The notes under the pieces are model-generated. The model saw nothing but the letters and a program-made list of their open reading frames with translations, had not been told where the DNA came from and searched no databases. DNA of 64,000 bases from Cymbomonas tetramitiformis. Lineage: Eukaryota; Chlorophyta; Pyramimonadophyceae; Pyramimonadales; Pyramimonadaceae. Below are positions 45,301 to 54,873 of the stretch, in pieces; position 1 is the first letter of the stretch, and the number at the start of each line of letters is the position of its first letter. Where the stretch lies: contig LGRX02035196.1 of assembly GCA_001247695.2 (NCBI GenBank), forward strand, positions 1 through 64,000, in the 5' to 3' direction. The position numbers and the translations under genes were made by a program.

Positions 45301-46314
45301 TGGAGTGACTCCTTGGCGACTGCATCTACTTTCTCATCCTAAACCCTAAAAACGTTTGCTCGGATTTGGCCCACCTTTGTTTTTGTTTGGTTCTCCCTCC
45401 ATCGTGCATGCCAGCAGTGCACAATGTGCACCTTCTGCTCGCCCAAATGGCCATCACTATAGTTGTGAGGCATGTGCTGCAGTGTTCAAGCTTTTGCAGC
45501 TATCTCCATATCACAACCCTCTGATAGCTCCTTTGGATAAGATGCCTGAAGGTGGGGGATTTCGGGATCTAAGGATGCCATGGGATATACTGATGAGAGT
45601 TGTGGGAGGAGCCTGAGTCTGCCAACATGTAGAAACTTCGAATCATGCTGCATGGCATTATTGATGGAACACACAACTCTTGTTGTGGAATGCCTAATGA
45701 GGTGGTTGAAATGTTGGGTACCTCTCTTAGGGTGTGGGTCGCGGCCATCCCTTGCCTCTGCTTAACATTTTTCCATTCTTGGGTGTTGGTGGGCAAACTT
45801 CAGTCTTTGAGCTGATGACTTTGGTTGGCGCATCTCACGACAATCGTTGGTTGCTGGCTTGCGCTGCTGTGTCCTTGCATTGTGGTAATGTGTGGTATGA
45901 GAATGCGATTTGGTCATCCATGTCTGTCCGGCTTTACACTATTGTGTACTTGATTATGTCGAAATTGGTGTGATTTGATAATTATGATTCACTCAAATAT
46001 CAATAGCGTGAATCGTAGTCGTATAGTAAAAATGACCCGGTATACACTACAAAACAAAGGCTCATGACGGATGGGTTGGATTGTGACAGCGAATATTGAT
46101 GAAGCAATACACACGTACATTGCGTGCGCAAAAAAGCGTGATCACTTGGGCAAGGTGAGCACAAGTGCATGGGAACCATTTAGCGAGAAGATGCACATCG
46201 TGATACAAATTATTGATTACTTCCATCAACTTTTACATCCTATCACAGTCCTTCAAAGTCAAGATAATGCGACCCCCAAAAATTGAGTCAGATCACAGAA
46301 GAGCTGAGTCTTAA
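32581..46314 (+). CDS. Channel gene 2: six-TM channel with CNBD-like and ankyrin domains
   Basis: Second spliced AKT-like channel gene in the same orientation as gene 1. Phase-consistent exons: 32581 or 32629-32736, 33250-33426, 33661-33735(?), 34258-34461, one near 35180-35390, one near 35514-35690, 36079-36303, 36733-36907, 37409-37670, 37953-38239, 38468-38673, 38823-38879, 39133-39222, 39512-39797, 40355-40468, 40938-40991, 41748-41994, 42248-42344, 42647-42796, 43675-43783, 44075-44200, 44351-44449, about 44800-44921, 45084-45213, 45483-45551, 46090-46154, 46249-46314. The start ATG at 32581 is a guess. Joins at 39797/40355, 42796/43675 and 44449/44800 do not match phase and probably hide small exons. 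Introns are 110-1,100 bp. It could be a tandem duplicate of gene 1, long diverged. Confidence 0.75.
32892..32924 (+). repeat. Interstitial telomere-like repeat
   Basis: Five TTAGGG-type units (one degenerate, TTAGAA), GGGTTAGGGTTAGGG at the core, within a gene 2 intron. This is too short to be a telomere. Confidence 0.85.
36733..38239 (+). CDS. Gene 2 transmembrane exons S1-S6 with atypical pore
   Basis: 36733-36907 encodes S1 (VVYSFFMVPFRIAF) and S2 (FELFPDLLMLLDAMIV). 37409-37670 encodes S3 (GFVIDMCAALPFDLFALG), S4 (SLMRLPKLLRLRNLL) and S5 (LLYITAGILHLTACVW). 37953-38239 encodes the turret, pore and S6 (IAFVIAIMFLNITLFSYLLG). Phases 1, 2 and 1 match at every junction. The pore helix is conserved (KYLLSFYWVTVTIS), but the filter region, normally TVGYGDIVP, reads SSGRVGNMLP, with one extra residue. 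The Tyr and Asp are gone and the two glycines are spaced differently. S4 keeps only three to four basic residues, so voltage sensing may be weak. The intron after S2 holds a 52-bp tandem repeat. Confidence 0.85.
36992..37210. repeat. Intronic tandem repeat, 52-bp unit, 4.2 copies
   Basis: Units start at 36992, 37044, 37096, 37148 and 37200 (partial). The core is GCCTGGCCTGAGCGCACAAG. It lies in the gene 2 intron 36908-37408. Frames open on the minus strand here are repeat artefacts. Confidence 0.95.
38468..39797 (+). CDS. Gene 2 C-linker and cyclic-nucleotide-binding-like domain
   Basis: 38468-38673 continues S6 (GEMSNIV) into the C-linker (QTFLTSRQLPNELQEEVKKH). 38823-38879 encodes VEVAKCLSRNFISDVRLLK and uses the GC donor AAG|GCACGC. 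39133-39222 encodes GCGDNFMDSLSVLLRENQF. 39512-39797 encodes the core (ELVFVVSGSVQIVV ... GESAGDLAFFFGM). The Arg expected in the phosphate-binding cassette is replaced (RHFTSARV region), so direct cAMP/cGMP control is unlikely. The domain may serve assembly, as in plant AKT channels. The 39797 donor is uncertain (GT at 39798 or GC at about 39804). Confidence 0.8.
40355..44200 (+). CDS. Gene 2 ankyrin-repeat exons
   Basis: 40355-40468 (MLETLEVSGMGDAIKML, then LTRLFEAARRASE), 40938-40991 (SVFKESLLKTGLDVDAT), 41748-41994 (DGYGRTSLHVAASEGN, NIKDSHGNTPLNEAV), 42248-42344 (DLVQIQRFVQNGV, DYDSRTCLHLASA), 42647-42796 (QYDVVKFLLEQGAD, DRFGGTPLEDAIRHKKY), 43675-43783 (MCEAAASDDVPTLEIL, DYNKRTALHL) and 44075-44200 (ADDVIDFLLHID, DRWGGTPLEDAYRHQNE). 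The run alternates repeats with DYD-R-LHLA and D-GGTPLEDA turns, the same rhythm as gene 1. Junctions 40991/41748, 42344/42647 and 43783/44075 complete conserved ankyrin motifs exactly, which is strong support. Confidence 0.82.
43771..43848 (+). repeat. 26-bp triplication spanning an exon end and splice donor
   Basis: Three copies of CGCTTTGCATCTGGTCCGCC plus six bases start at 43771, 43797 and 43823. The first contains the coding end TALHL and its donor (CTG|GTCCGC at 43783). The third recreates an equivalent donor, and the second has TT in place of CT. Confidence 0.9.
44351..46314 (+). CDS. Gene 2 C-terminal coiled-coil exons
   Basis: 44351-44449 encodes VAIVMLEVAGALRSG ... RETEEKQKAVWAQ. 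The exon ending at 44921 encodes KMVEECSEAKDLTSMRDIEE ... NNAQQANREIE, with coiled-coil character. 45084-45213 encodes FEALGHTRDNDSGKLPLDEL, which has EF-hand-like spacing without the first Asp. 45483-45551 encodes FKLLQLSPYHNPLIAPLDK. 46090-46154 encodes NIDEAIHTYIACAKKRD. 46249-46314 encodes SFKVKIMRPPKIESDHRRAES and then TAA. All acceptors are CAG and the phases agree from 45084 to the stop. AT-rich DNA with ATAAATAAATA near 46470 may provide the polyadenylation signal. The last three exons are less certain than the first three. Confidence 0.55.
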
Positions 46315-47446
46315 AATCGAAAATATAGAAAATGTAGAAATAAAGAAAGTGAAGTTAAAAGAAGAAGAAAAGAGGAACCTACACCCCTCCAGCCATGTAA
46401 GCATCGAGATTTCGGCGCAAAATTGGGGGGAAGTAGTGACTACCTTGTCCAAATCAGAAGTGGAGTGAGATAAATAAATAGGTTTGGCCCATCAGTTTTG
46501 GTGTATTTAGCAGTGCGCATATGTATACAAGGAGGGTAACGTAGCTGGATCATGCTACCAAACCTTTGCTATTCACACGGTGAAGACTTTTTTAAGTGTT
46601 ATTGCTTTGTAAGTGGCCAGGTGAACAGATGCAGTTGAGGTTTTGCTTCTCAACGTTGACACTACATAATCGTTCATGCACATGCTGTGTCGTACAAACG
46701 CCCATCTGAAAATATGACGGAAAGCAGCCCGATTTTTAGCAACGGAGCTATAAATCGGGGAACGGTTCAGAAATGGTCCACGATGGCAAATTGCAGTCGT
46801 TCGATGTTTCCGATTTCCCCGTTCTAGTTTTCTTCGCTGTGGAAGAGTTCATTATTTTTAAGACTTGCGGGAGGAGTCGCAGTGCCTGTTTGACCGTGTA
46901 TATTGCACAAAAAATCAGGATACTAACCCACTTGCGGGATATGTGTTTTCACGCAAAAGCGGATTCGCAACGATAACTTTCGCCTCGCTTACCGCATTGA
47001 TAAAGGAGGTACATTTTTGGAATGTTGAGACTATTGCGCATCGATTGCCATCATCCGATATACCTCACGAGCGAGCGAGGTATAGCGGATGCTCGAGTGG
47101 GTGTTCACAACGTTGAGCGAGCCAAATCACACGCAATTGCAATGTAAGGATCGCGTCAGTTCTTGTTAGTAAACAAGAACTGAACAGCACAGACCCACCA
47201 GTATGCTTCCTTGGAATAGGTCTGGAAAGACCCCGAGCGAAAAGGTGATTTTTGCGACGGTGAAAATTATACAGTGCATCAAAAACCCTGAATTTCGAGA
47301 TCCCGCGGCCCATTGCATCTGAGCACGTCATAATTTCAGATGAGCGTCTGTACACATACACGCGCATACACATATAATGCAAATACATGACACACATAAT
47401 ACAATTATGCCATTTTACAACGTTCCATGCAAGGTATTTCTGAATA
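46315..47446. other. AT-rich intergenic stretch
   Basis: No convincing gene. Short frames such as 46283-46468 (Lys/Glu-rich) overlap the proposed end of gene 2 and have no recognised motif. Confidence 0.45.
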
Positions 47447-47611
47447 GAGCTTCCGAGGATTGATAGCGGGGGGCGCAGCAGGGTTCTAGAAATACCCCCC
47501 CCCTAGAACTTGCATTTTGCCTTTGGGGGGTTAGCACCCCCCCCCTAGGAGTTGCTTTTTGCCGTTGGGGGGTCAGCACCCCCCCCCTAGAACTTGCACT
47601 CGCGCACACTG

Positions 47612-47925
47612 CGGGGCGGGCGGGAGTGCCCCACGGTACCACCATAACGCGCGCGGGGCGAGCGGGAGTGCCCCACGATACCACCATAACGCGCGCGGGT
47701 CGGGTGGGAGTGCCCCACGACACGTGCCCTGCGATACCACCATCACGCTCGCGGGGGACGGGAGTGCCCTACGATACCCCCATCACGCTCGCGGGGCGGG
47801 CAGGAGTGCCCCACGAGACCACCATCGCGCGCGTGGGGCGGGCAGGAGTGCCCCACGAGACCACCATCGCGCGCGTGGGGCGGGCGGGAGTGTCCCACGA
47901 TACCACCATCACGGGCGCGGACCTA
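47612..47925. repeat. Minisatellite inside the transposon, about 42-bp unit
   Basis: About 7.5 copies of a very GC-rich unit with CGGGAGTGCCCCACGATACC and ACCATCACGCGC. Long frames through it are artefacts. A further repetitive part (about 47980-48190) has GGGCCCGG motifs and GGAAATTTG units. Confidence 0.9.
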
Positions 47926-48363
47926 GCTGCAAATTATGTCGTCTGGAGCGAGCAATGCTCGCTCCGAAAAATATGGAAATCGGCCAGCGGAACCTGGAAA
48001 CTTTGCCCGTTAGGGCACAAGCGGGCCCGGTAGGGCCCGATCGGGCCTTGCATAATTGTGGAAATCGGGCCCGGCAGGGCCCGTCAAATCTGGAAATCGA
48101 GCCCGGAGGGCCCGGCGGGGCTTGGCGATGGGCCCAACGGGCGGCCTCGTCCGAAATTTGGAAATTTGGAAATCTGGAAATTTGGAGCTTCAGCTTGCGG
48201 AATTTTAGAGGTTTCTGCACAGTAGATCGAGCTGTAGCCTCACAGGGTTTTCTGGACCGTCAGATCGAAATATCACAGATCTGCGTGTTCACACACAAAG
48301 ACACACTAGACGCTAAAGACCGCACCAGTTCACGGGAGGAACTTCAGGAAAGCTTTTCGATCA

Positions 48364-49056
48364 GTGTGCACGACACGCTTGGCTAAATGGCGTGACCTTG
48401 TCCTGGAGCACTTTACTGACCGTTTTCTAAACAGTGAAGTCCACGCCTGGTGTGCAGTGATGGCTGAGTGCTTTGACCTACGTTTCTTATTTCAGTTGCC
48501 CTGCAAAATGCCAGATGAGAAAGGTTGCTTGAGACAGGTTTATGATTGGGCTAGAGAGCATGGCAATATTTATTTGCCATCAATCACTGCAGTATGGGCG
48601 CAACATTTAGTCATCAAACAACGACTGGTTACAGCATATTCGGAACTAGCAAGGTATGCAAAGTGGCACCTCTCGCCAGGCACAGTTGTCATGCGAGACC
48701 TGTTAACAAATTCTGAGTTCTACACGGATGTGCATGATTGGATATTCTTGTTCCAACACTGCGCCTTGAAAACACAGAATGAGGCTGTTGTGGAGTCTCA
48801 AGGTGCATGCGTTGATAAGCACGCAGCGGGCCAAAGGCATTTGAGTCAAGAGGCTTTGATCAAGGAGACTTTCGTCCATTCGAATGGCCCAGCACCGCAG
48901 CACTCTGATGGACTTTTGAAGGCTGCACTAGATCATCATTTCAAAGGAAAGAAGTGGCACTTCACTACGACAGATTCTCGGGCCAATTTGAATGTGGTTT
49001 TAGATGTGGTTGACCGTCTTATGTCAGTTGAGAGTAAGTTCTCATTTATGGAATAG
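48364..49056 (+). CDS. Transposon-internal ORF, about 230 aa, family not recognised
   Basis: The frame is open from about 48310; the first codon at 48364 is GTG and no ATG occurs until about residue 33, so an upstream exon or truncation is possible. It reads like a real globular protein. It is rich in Trp, His and aromatic residues (HAWCAVMAECFDLRFLFQLP, VYDWAREHGNIYLPSI). Its C-terminal part has many charged and His residues (VVESQGACVDKHAAGQRHLS, KETFVHSNGP, HHFKGKKWHF). It is the only coding sequence between the terminal inverted repeats, so it may be a transposase fragment or an accessory protein. I cannot name a catalytic triad. Base composition is more balanced than that of the GC-rich element arms. 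Confidence 0.6.
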   Translation: MCTTRLAKWRDLVLEHFTDRFLNSEVHAWCAVMAECFDLRFLFQLPCKMPDEKGCLRQVYDWAREHGNIYLPSITAVWAQHLVIKQRLVTAYSELARYAKWHLSPGTVVMRDLLTNSEFYTDVHDWIFLFQHCALKTQNEAVVESQGACVDKHAAGQRHLSQEALIKETFVHSNGPAPQHSDGLLKAALDHHFKGKKWHFTTTDSRANLNVVLDVVDRLMSVESKFSFME

Positions 49057-49651
49057 ACATTGTGATTCAATATTGATAATAGATGCCTTAAAGTGCAAAA
49101 TCCATAGTACAAATTGTGAAGAATCAACATTTTTTTAATATATTTTAGCATTCCACCATACCGTTGCACAACCTTGACTACCTGAAATTGCAATAATCTA
49201 TGAGAGGGAATATGCCTAGGTGCATAAATGTAGTAAATTATCTCTTAAGAAACTGTGTAATTTTGGAGAAAGAATATTCTTTTTTTCAAAAAATTCGCCT
49301 GCGGCTGGCATTTTATGGAAATTACCGAGCTGCTCGCTCGGAAATTAACATTATTTGCAGCTAGGGGCGCGGACTAGTCACGCAAGGATGGTGGGGGTGG
49401 GCGTGCCCCGCGCTATCGCCTCACATGTTATATTATTATGCGCCGCAGGCGCGAATTTTCGTTGAACAGTGGAGTTATTATGAGGCAAGGGGGTGTGCTC
49501 AGATCCCCCCCCCATAGGACTTGCATTCTGCCCTTGGGGGGTGAGCGCCCCCCCCTAGAACTTGGATTTTGGCGCTGGGGGGTCAGCACCCCCCCCTAGG
49601 AAGTCACAGAACCCCTGCTGCCCCCCCCCTGCTATCAATCCTCGGAAGCTC

Positions 49652-52236
49652 ATACTCTTATTCAAACATCTGCCATATACCGTAACCACCAATGCGGAGT
49701 AGCGAGGAGCGACGTGTTGTTCATTCTATGGGCGACAGCAAGACCGTTATGTGTTACCCGTGCATATCCCGTATGGCCATTTCAGTGTATGGCTGATATA
49801 GTAGCGACGCGGCAAGTAAGCATTCGCATAATCGCACCACTCGTGCTCAACGCACGTGAGTCGTTCAGCAGTGGCGACCCTAACATGAGTGGCCACGTCA
49901 CTTTTACCTCTGGTGCGCCTTTTCCAGATTTTGTCCGCCATCTACGTTTGCTATGCAAGCCGGAATAGTCGATAGTTCATCGCATCGTCCGTACGTCCGA
50001 TGGAGCTGGGAATACGGATGTTGTCGCAAATCGTCCAATGGGACTGCAGCCTGCAGCATCCTACTATGCAGAGACCGTACGGTAACCACTTACCGTGCTA
50101 CGAACCACCTACCGTCAAGCTGTCCACGAGGCGCCGGAGTTCGCCAGCACCTTCATCTCCCGATGGCCACGCAGATAAGCATACATACGACCACAAGAAA
50201 GGGACCGTCTTCGTCACGGACCACACACAGCGAGCCCGCCCTACACGCGCTTTGCTGGCACTCCCTAGTAGCACACCACCGCCCACCTTCGTTCACAAAC
50301 TTGCACAGCAAAACAACATCCAGTGCATGTGACATGAGGGCAGCAAATATCGTGTGCAGCCTTCCTCATTTGCTGGGTTACCAACCACAAAAGCGGCGTC
50401 ACCAGGAGGTAGGGCTCGGCGGAATGTGGCACCAGTGACTCACTTGTTAGTGGAGGAAGGTGGCGCGAGGCGGAGGGTTGGACATCCACTGCTGTGCGTG
50501 CGAGACCTGTGAGCCACGCGTGCGCATGTGGAGAGGGCGGGATCTCACTGATGGTGTTATGGTCGGCGACAATATGCTCGCCGCTGGCGCTGATGTCTAC
50601 CCCGCAGCATCCACACCTGAAGGTGTAATATACCGCCGGCAGCGACGTCCCTCGTACCAACGAATCCGCTGCCAGCCGATGTGACGCGTATTGGCGCTCC
50701 ACCCCGCCCGTCGAGCTAGAGAGGGTACGGCGCGGTCATGCGCTGCCAGTCGGTAGGCTCTATGTAGAGCACGTGCCTGGAAACTCCGATCCGGTGTACC
50801 CACGCCCAGGGCCTCCCTCCTGCGGGACTGCGGCACCCTCTTCCAACTCCTGGGCAATTCTTCGGTGCTGCTCTCCCATATAGTCAGCTCCGCCCATGTC
50901 CGTCAAGCACACCGCTCGTGTGGGGCATCATGCCTCAAGCCTCGTCATCTGCGCGTCAATGCAGACAACTGCACGTCGACGCGATAGAGAGGCTCCCCGC
51001 ACCATACGGTGCCTCCTCCGGGGGCGCCCGTAGACGCTAGGCCGCCATGCCGCGCGACGTGACTGGTCATCACCACCCCGTGCTACCACGGGGAAACTAT
51101 GCGGGACATTCTTAAAGCGTGCGCGCATGATGCTCGTCATCAATAATGGACTGTCGTCCCCGCTCGCCACCTTCACCGTCACTCCAAGCCCACGCATCTA
51201 ATCACCTGCTCCTCCACCAGCGAACCGCCCTGGTACACTTCGCCGCGGGCTGACGAGCATGGCGGGGTAAGGGCGATATCCTGAAAGTCGGCCGCCTTCG
51301 TTACCACCCGCTGTGGCCCTGATGCAAACGCACGATGGCTCCCACATCGATCGTCATCCGCGAGGCGCAATAAGGCATTGTTTCACCAGCGGAGACTGTG
51401 TTGAATACGACGCTGTGGGTGTCTGAGTCGGCTTGTTCGCCTGCGCCGCCCAGTACGTACAGCACGCCATGTCGGAAAGGGCCGCGCGACCCACGCGCGG
51501 GCGCGGCTCCCCCATGTCGTGTCCTTGTATGTGCGTATGTCCTGGCGACCTTGGGCGACTCCGAACATGCTTTCCATAAACCGGGCTTATTGGTCACTGG
51601 GGCCCTCCAACTCCTTCCCAAAGTTAGAGCTTCTGTCCGGCATGCACTGCTGTAAGCGGGTTCGACGGCTACGATACTGATTCTGCACAGTTGCCTGCCT
51701 CCAAGCTAGGACGGTGTCAGGCAGGTGAAAGCAGCACAGCCCACGAGACTATACGAACCGTGGCATCGCTCAGTTGCAAGACGCTGGATTTTAAGATAAC
51801 TACATTTCGTTTCGTCAAACGAAGCCGGAACCTCTGATTTTAGCTAATGTAGAACTCCGTGTTTGTATATCTGATTTGAGTAGTAGGAGATTCGGGTAAG
51901 TATAAACGGGTCAGACATCGGTTTCCTGACCAGAGGCATCGATTGAGTCAGGTTCTTGTTTCGTCATAATATATCCCGCATCGCTACATGCCGTGCTCTT
52001 ACCAGCCGAACAGGGAGCCATCACCGTTGGCCATATTGCATTATAATAACCATGGTGAGAAGTCGTGTTTGATAAACAAAATCTGTGTTTGTCGTTCAGA
52101 TATATAATCAAACTGTTGAACTACTGTAAGTTTCAGTTGAGCAGGGGATGTGTTATTGGCCGTTACTGGTGAAAGCTGCTACGTAACCTCACCCACCGGG
52201 AGAAGAATGCAATAAACTGAAGTTGTGTGATATTTA
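49652..52236. other. Gene-poor stretch with a GC-rich part
   Basis: 50000-51660 is clearly richer in G+C than its flanks. It has overlapping medium-length frames on both strands (for example minus 50265-50702 and 51301-51621), but none resembles a known protein. Possibly a decayed gene or foreign insert. 51700-52236 is AT-rich with nothing recognisable. Confidence 0.4.
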
Positions 52237-52850
52237 TTATCGTATATAATGAATGCAGGGTGGTTCTACTCTGCCGTCCACAATTTCAAAGGCTCCATGG
52301 GGACGCTCTGAGTATCCACGTAGTGCATGGTATAATCGTTTCCGGGTCATATCCGATTGCAGTCGGATATAAATAGCGATCGATGATTTGCTCTCATTGC
52401 CTTTCCAATGAAATGCATTCACAACTGGAGTGTCGGGCACATCTCTGTAATGATGCTTGGCATATCTTGCATAAGAGTCGACAGCATTGGAGTGAATGAT
52501 CATTTCTTATTGTAAATTATTCAGCCATGCAGGTGGTTCCCATACCGGGATGCCACAAACCGCTCGATATTTCCAGCCATCCGTTCAGCATGCCACAAGG
52601 AATGCGAAATAATCCCATGTGCTTCAGGTTGTATTTTCGAACGGCAGCAATCTTCCATATCACATGCGTTGTAGAGTTATTTGGGGATTGCAAAGTTGTT
52701 TTCTCCAACTTCACATTCTGGGTAGAGTATGCCATACCCTAATTTAGCTATTTTGTGCCCAGCTCTCCTCATTCGGTCAAATTGCATATCATTCATGTGA
52801 TCGTCGTAGGTCGTGCAATGTGAGAAAGTAGAGCCCGCAAAATTACTCAT
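52237..52850 (-). pseudogene. Unrecognised, apparently broken coding region
   Basis: A 57-codon frame (52677-52850) starts with ATG (MSNFAGSTFSHCTTYDD) and ends in AIPK and a stop. The same frame continues as protein-like sequence (SHSLWHAERMAGNIERF). After further breaks comes an 88-codon frame (52237-52503: MIIHSNAVDSYARYAKHHYR ... RKRLYHALRGYSERPHG). The three parts together look like one decayed gene, but no family is recognised. Confidence 0.35.
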
Positions 52851-53020
52851 TATATTAGAACGGGAATCTAAATGTTCCTAGTGATTGTGCCCGGAGGCAC
52901 AGCGTGAGCCGATATGCCTATGCGTCTATATGTGTGTCATCGGGGGTAATCTGGGATTGGCACGATGACAGTGAAATTGGGCTTGAAATCACGATGAGAA
53001 TGAATACCAGATGTCCGGGG

Positions 53021-53254
53021 TATGACAGTATGACAGTATGACACTATGACACTATGACAGTATGACACTATAGTAGTATGACAGTACTATGGGGGGTGTC
53101 ATCGTGGCACTCAGTCAGACCCTCGAAGAATGGTCAGATTCGCATCGGGGTTGAAAAGACAATGAAATCGAATATCAGATGTCGGGGCTATGACAGTATG
53201 ACACTATGCCATTATGACAGTATGACAGTACAGTAGTATGACAGTACTGTGGGG
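53021..53254. repeat. 8-bp repeat arrays (TATGACAG type) in a duplicated block
   Basis: About 8 units of TATGACAG/TATGACAC at 53021-53090 and again at 53190-53250. Both arrays sit in a larger block of about 165 bp that is itself duplicated (CCAGATGTCCGGGG ahead of the first, ATCAGATGTCGGGG ahead of the second). Confidence 0.85.
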
Positions 53255-54341
53255 CAGTCATCGTGTCAGTCTGTCGACATAGCATCTGAATCGAGAATGA
53301 CGAATCGGAATTAGAAATGAGATCGGATCGGGAATTGAACGTTGAGCCGAAGTGTGACATCGGCTCTCGAGTGGTTGACCCTGCAACCTGAGTGACGAGT
53401 GAATAAGTGGAGCACTTGAGAAGTGTTTAGCCTTCAGAACTCGGAACCGAATTATCGTTTGTACCTCAATCTGGCCCTGATCCAGTATATTATAAAATCC
53501 GAATTGTGTACCTTTGCACGTTCAATCAAAAACATATTTCCGAGCATCTGTCGTAGTGCCCCTGGCACATTTGGTATCTTGCGTTACTTTGAACGCCTCC
53601 GTTGCGTTCAACCACGGACCTGTTAAAACTTACGGGATACTGCAGGGGAGAGGCTGTACTTTTGGCTACCTTTGCGCAATTTCTACGTCAGAAAAACCAT
53701 TTTTTTTTGTAGAAGGACTCCTGTAAATACCTCCAAAAGTCACTAAAAAGCAGTATCCGGCTCCCTTAACACTGGGGGCTCAAAACGGCTTTTCGACCCA
53801 AGCATGCCTGACAAGATCTTAAAACCAAACTTCGTCTGAGGCCAGTTCCGACCGATTTCGAGCAGTAAGGTTGGATACTAGGGTCTATCATGGCCTCGTT
53901 CCAGGCATGCAACTAGTTACAGACCCCTAAAAGCAGCAAAAACAGCCAAAAACAGCAGTTTTAGCCAGTTTTCAGCCTACCCCAAAACCTTCCACAGTAG
54001 CCCCCACCACCAAAAACTCCTTCCTTAGACCCCATAGGACAGCCTAGAAACCCCTGATACCGCCCTCACGGCCATCAGCAGCGGGGAAAGCTCCTCCAAA
54101 CAGCGCTTTCAGCAGCTTCTGGACGTTTCTGGCAGCTCTTCAGCACCTTCTGGTATCCTCCAGCAGTACCCTGACTGGAGCATTTTGGGACCTACGGAGC
54201 ATAAATATCGTCTGGGACCTTACTGGACCCCTGTATTGGACCTGACACCCTTCCTTTCGCTGCTGCTTGACTCTTGCCCGCGCACCTAGGCACTCAAAAA
54301 TCGTGTCGCGGAGCCCTGGCCAAATTTTGAGTTCGCTGGTG
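53255..54341. other. Possible 5' LTR and leader of the Gypsy element
   Basis: No gene is seen. The stretch lies just upstream of the first element-like ORFs and has a TATA-like GCATAAATAT near 54200, so it may contain the 5' LTR. With no second LTR copy in the window and no clear primer-binding site, this is an inference from position only. Confidence 0.3.
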
Positions 54342-54509
54342 TATGGCAGTACCCCCAGATCCAGACAAATACAGAAGAGCGTGGTGGAAGCAAGGACCTA
54401 TTAAGTGGGTATTCCCTCCAGACCCTACCTACCCACCAGCAGGCGCTTTCTGGCAGAGCGGCCCTCCTTCCCCTTCTTCCTCTGACGACGAAGAGGAGAA
54501 CAGCGACTG
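54342..54509 (+). CDS. Small acidic-tailed ORF ahead of gag
   Basis: 55 codons, ATG to TGA: MAVPPDPDKYRRAWWKQG ... SSSDDEEENSD. The Trp/Pro-rich body resembles pieces at 54560-54751 and near 55020-55110, so it may be a module repeated within the element leader. Function unknown. Confidence 0.35.
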
Positions 54510-54544
54510 AACGCCTGGACAGAGTCACGCTGGCGATCCCACCA

Positions 54545-54751
54545 GCACACTACGACTACGTGTGGCACCACCAGGGGAACTACTTCTTCCTCTACCCTGC
54601 TGACCAAGATTTAACAATCTACCCCGCGCTCCCTGGTGCGTTTCCGATAGCTGTAATCGACGGCGTTCCCCCATCTCCACCCGGAAGCCCCGCGCCTTCT
54701 CCTCCTCCTTCGCCCCCAGAGAGTGACATCGACGAGGACGAGTCTGACTAA
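54545..54751 (+). CDS. Second small acidic-tailed ORF ahead of gag
   Basis: The frame reads HYDYVWHHQGNYFFLYPADQ and ends in a Pro-rich stretch and the acidic tail ESDIDEDESD before TAA. Same build as 54342-54509: an aromatic core, then Pro/Ser, then an acidic end. No ATG at the left edge of the homologous part, so it may be a fragment. Confidence 0.3.
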   Translation, partial: AHYDYVWHHQGNYFFLYPADQDLTIYPALPGAFPIAVIDGVPPSPPGSPAPSPPPSPPESDIDEDESD

Positions 54752-54873
54752 ATAAAAAGGCGAGCACTCACTACTTTTGCTCACCTGTGGCTATTGCCAC
54801 ACCCAGTCTGTGAACTCAACCAGCTCAGCAGTCAGAATGTCACAGCAGACATCAGAATCCTTTCCCAGCATGG

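Larger units (their letters stand above)
47447..49651. mobile_element. DNA transposon with 21-bp perfect terminal inverted repeats
   Basis: Both ends read GAGCTTCCGAGGATTGATAGC inward (47447 on plus, 49651 on minus). G-rich sequence with GCAGCAGGG-GTTCT follows at both ends. The flanks ATA (47444-47446 and 49652-49654) may be a 3-bp target duplication. Inside each end lie two to three copies of a roughly 46-bp unit with a C7-9 run and a G6 run (for example CTAGAACTTGCATTTTGCC). A second inner inverted match, CTAGCTGCAAAT, is at about 47931 and 49360. The element carries one ORF (48364-49056). The superfamily is not recognised. Confidence 0.82.

Noticed and set aside
47559..48386. 275-codon ORF upstream in the same transposon
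   Set aside because: Mostly encoded by the 42-bp minisatellite and GC-rich repeats; no domain.
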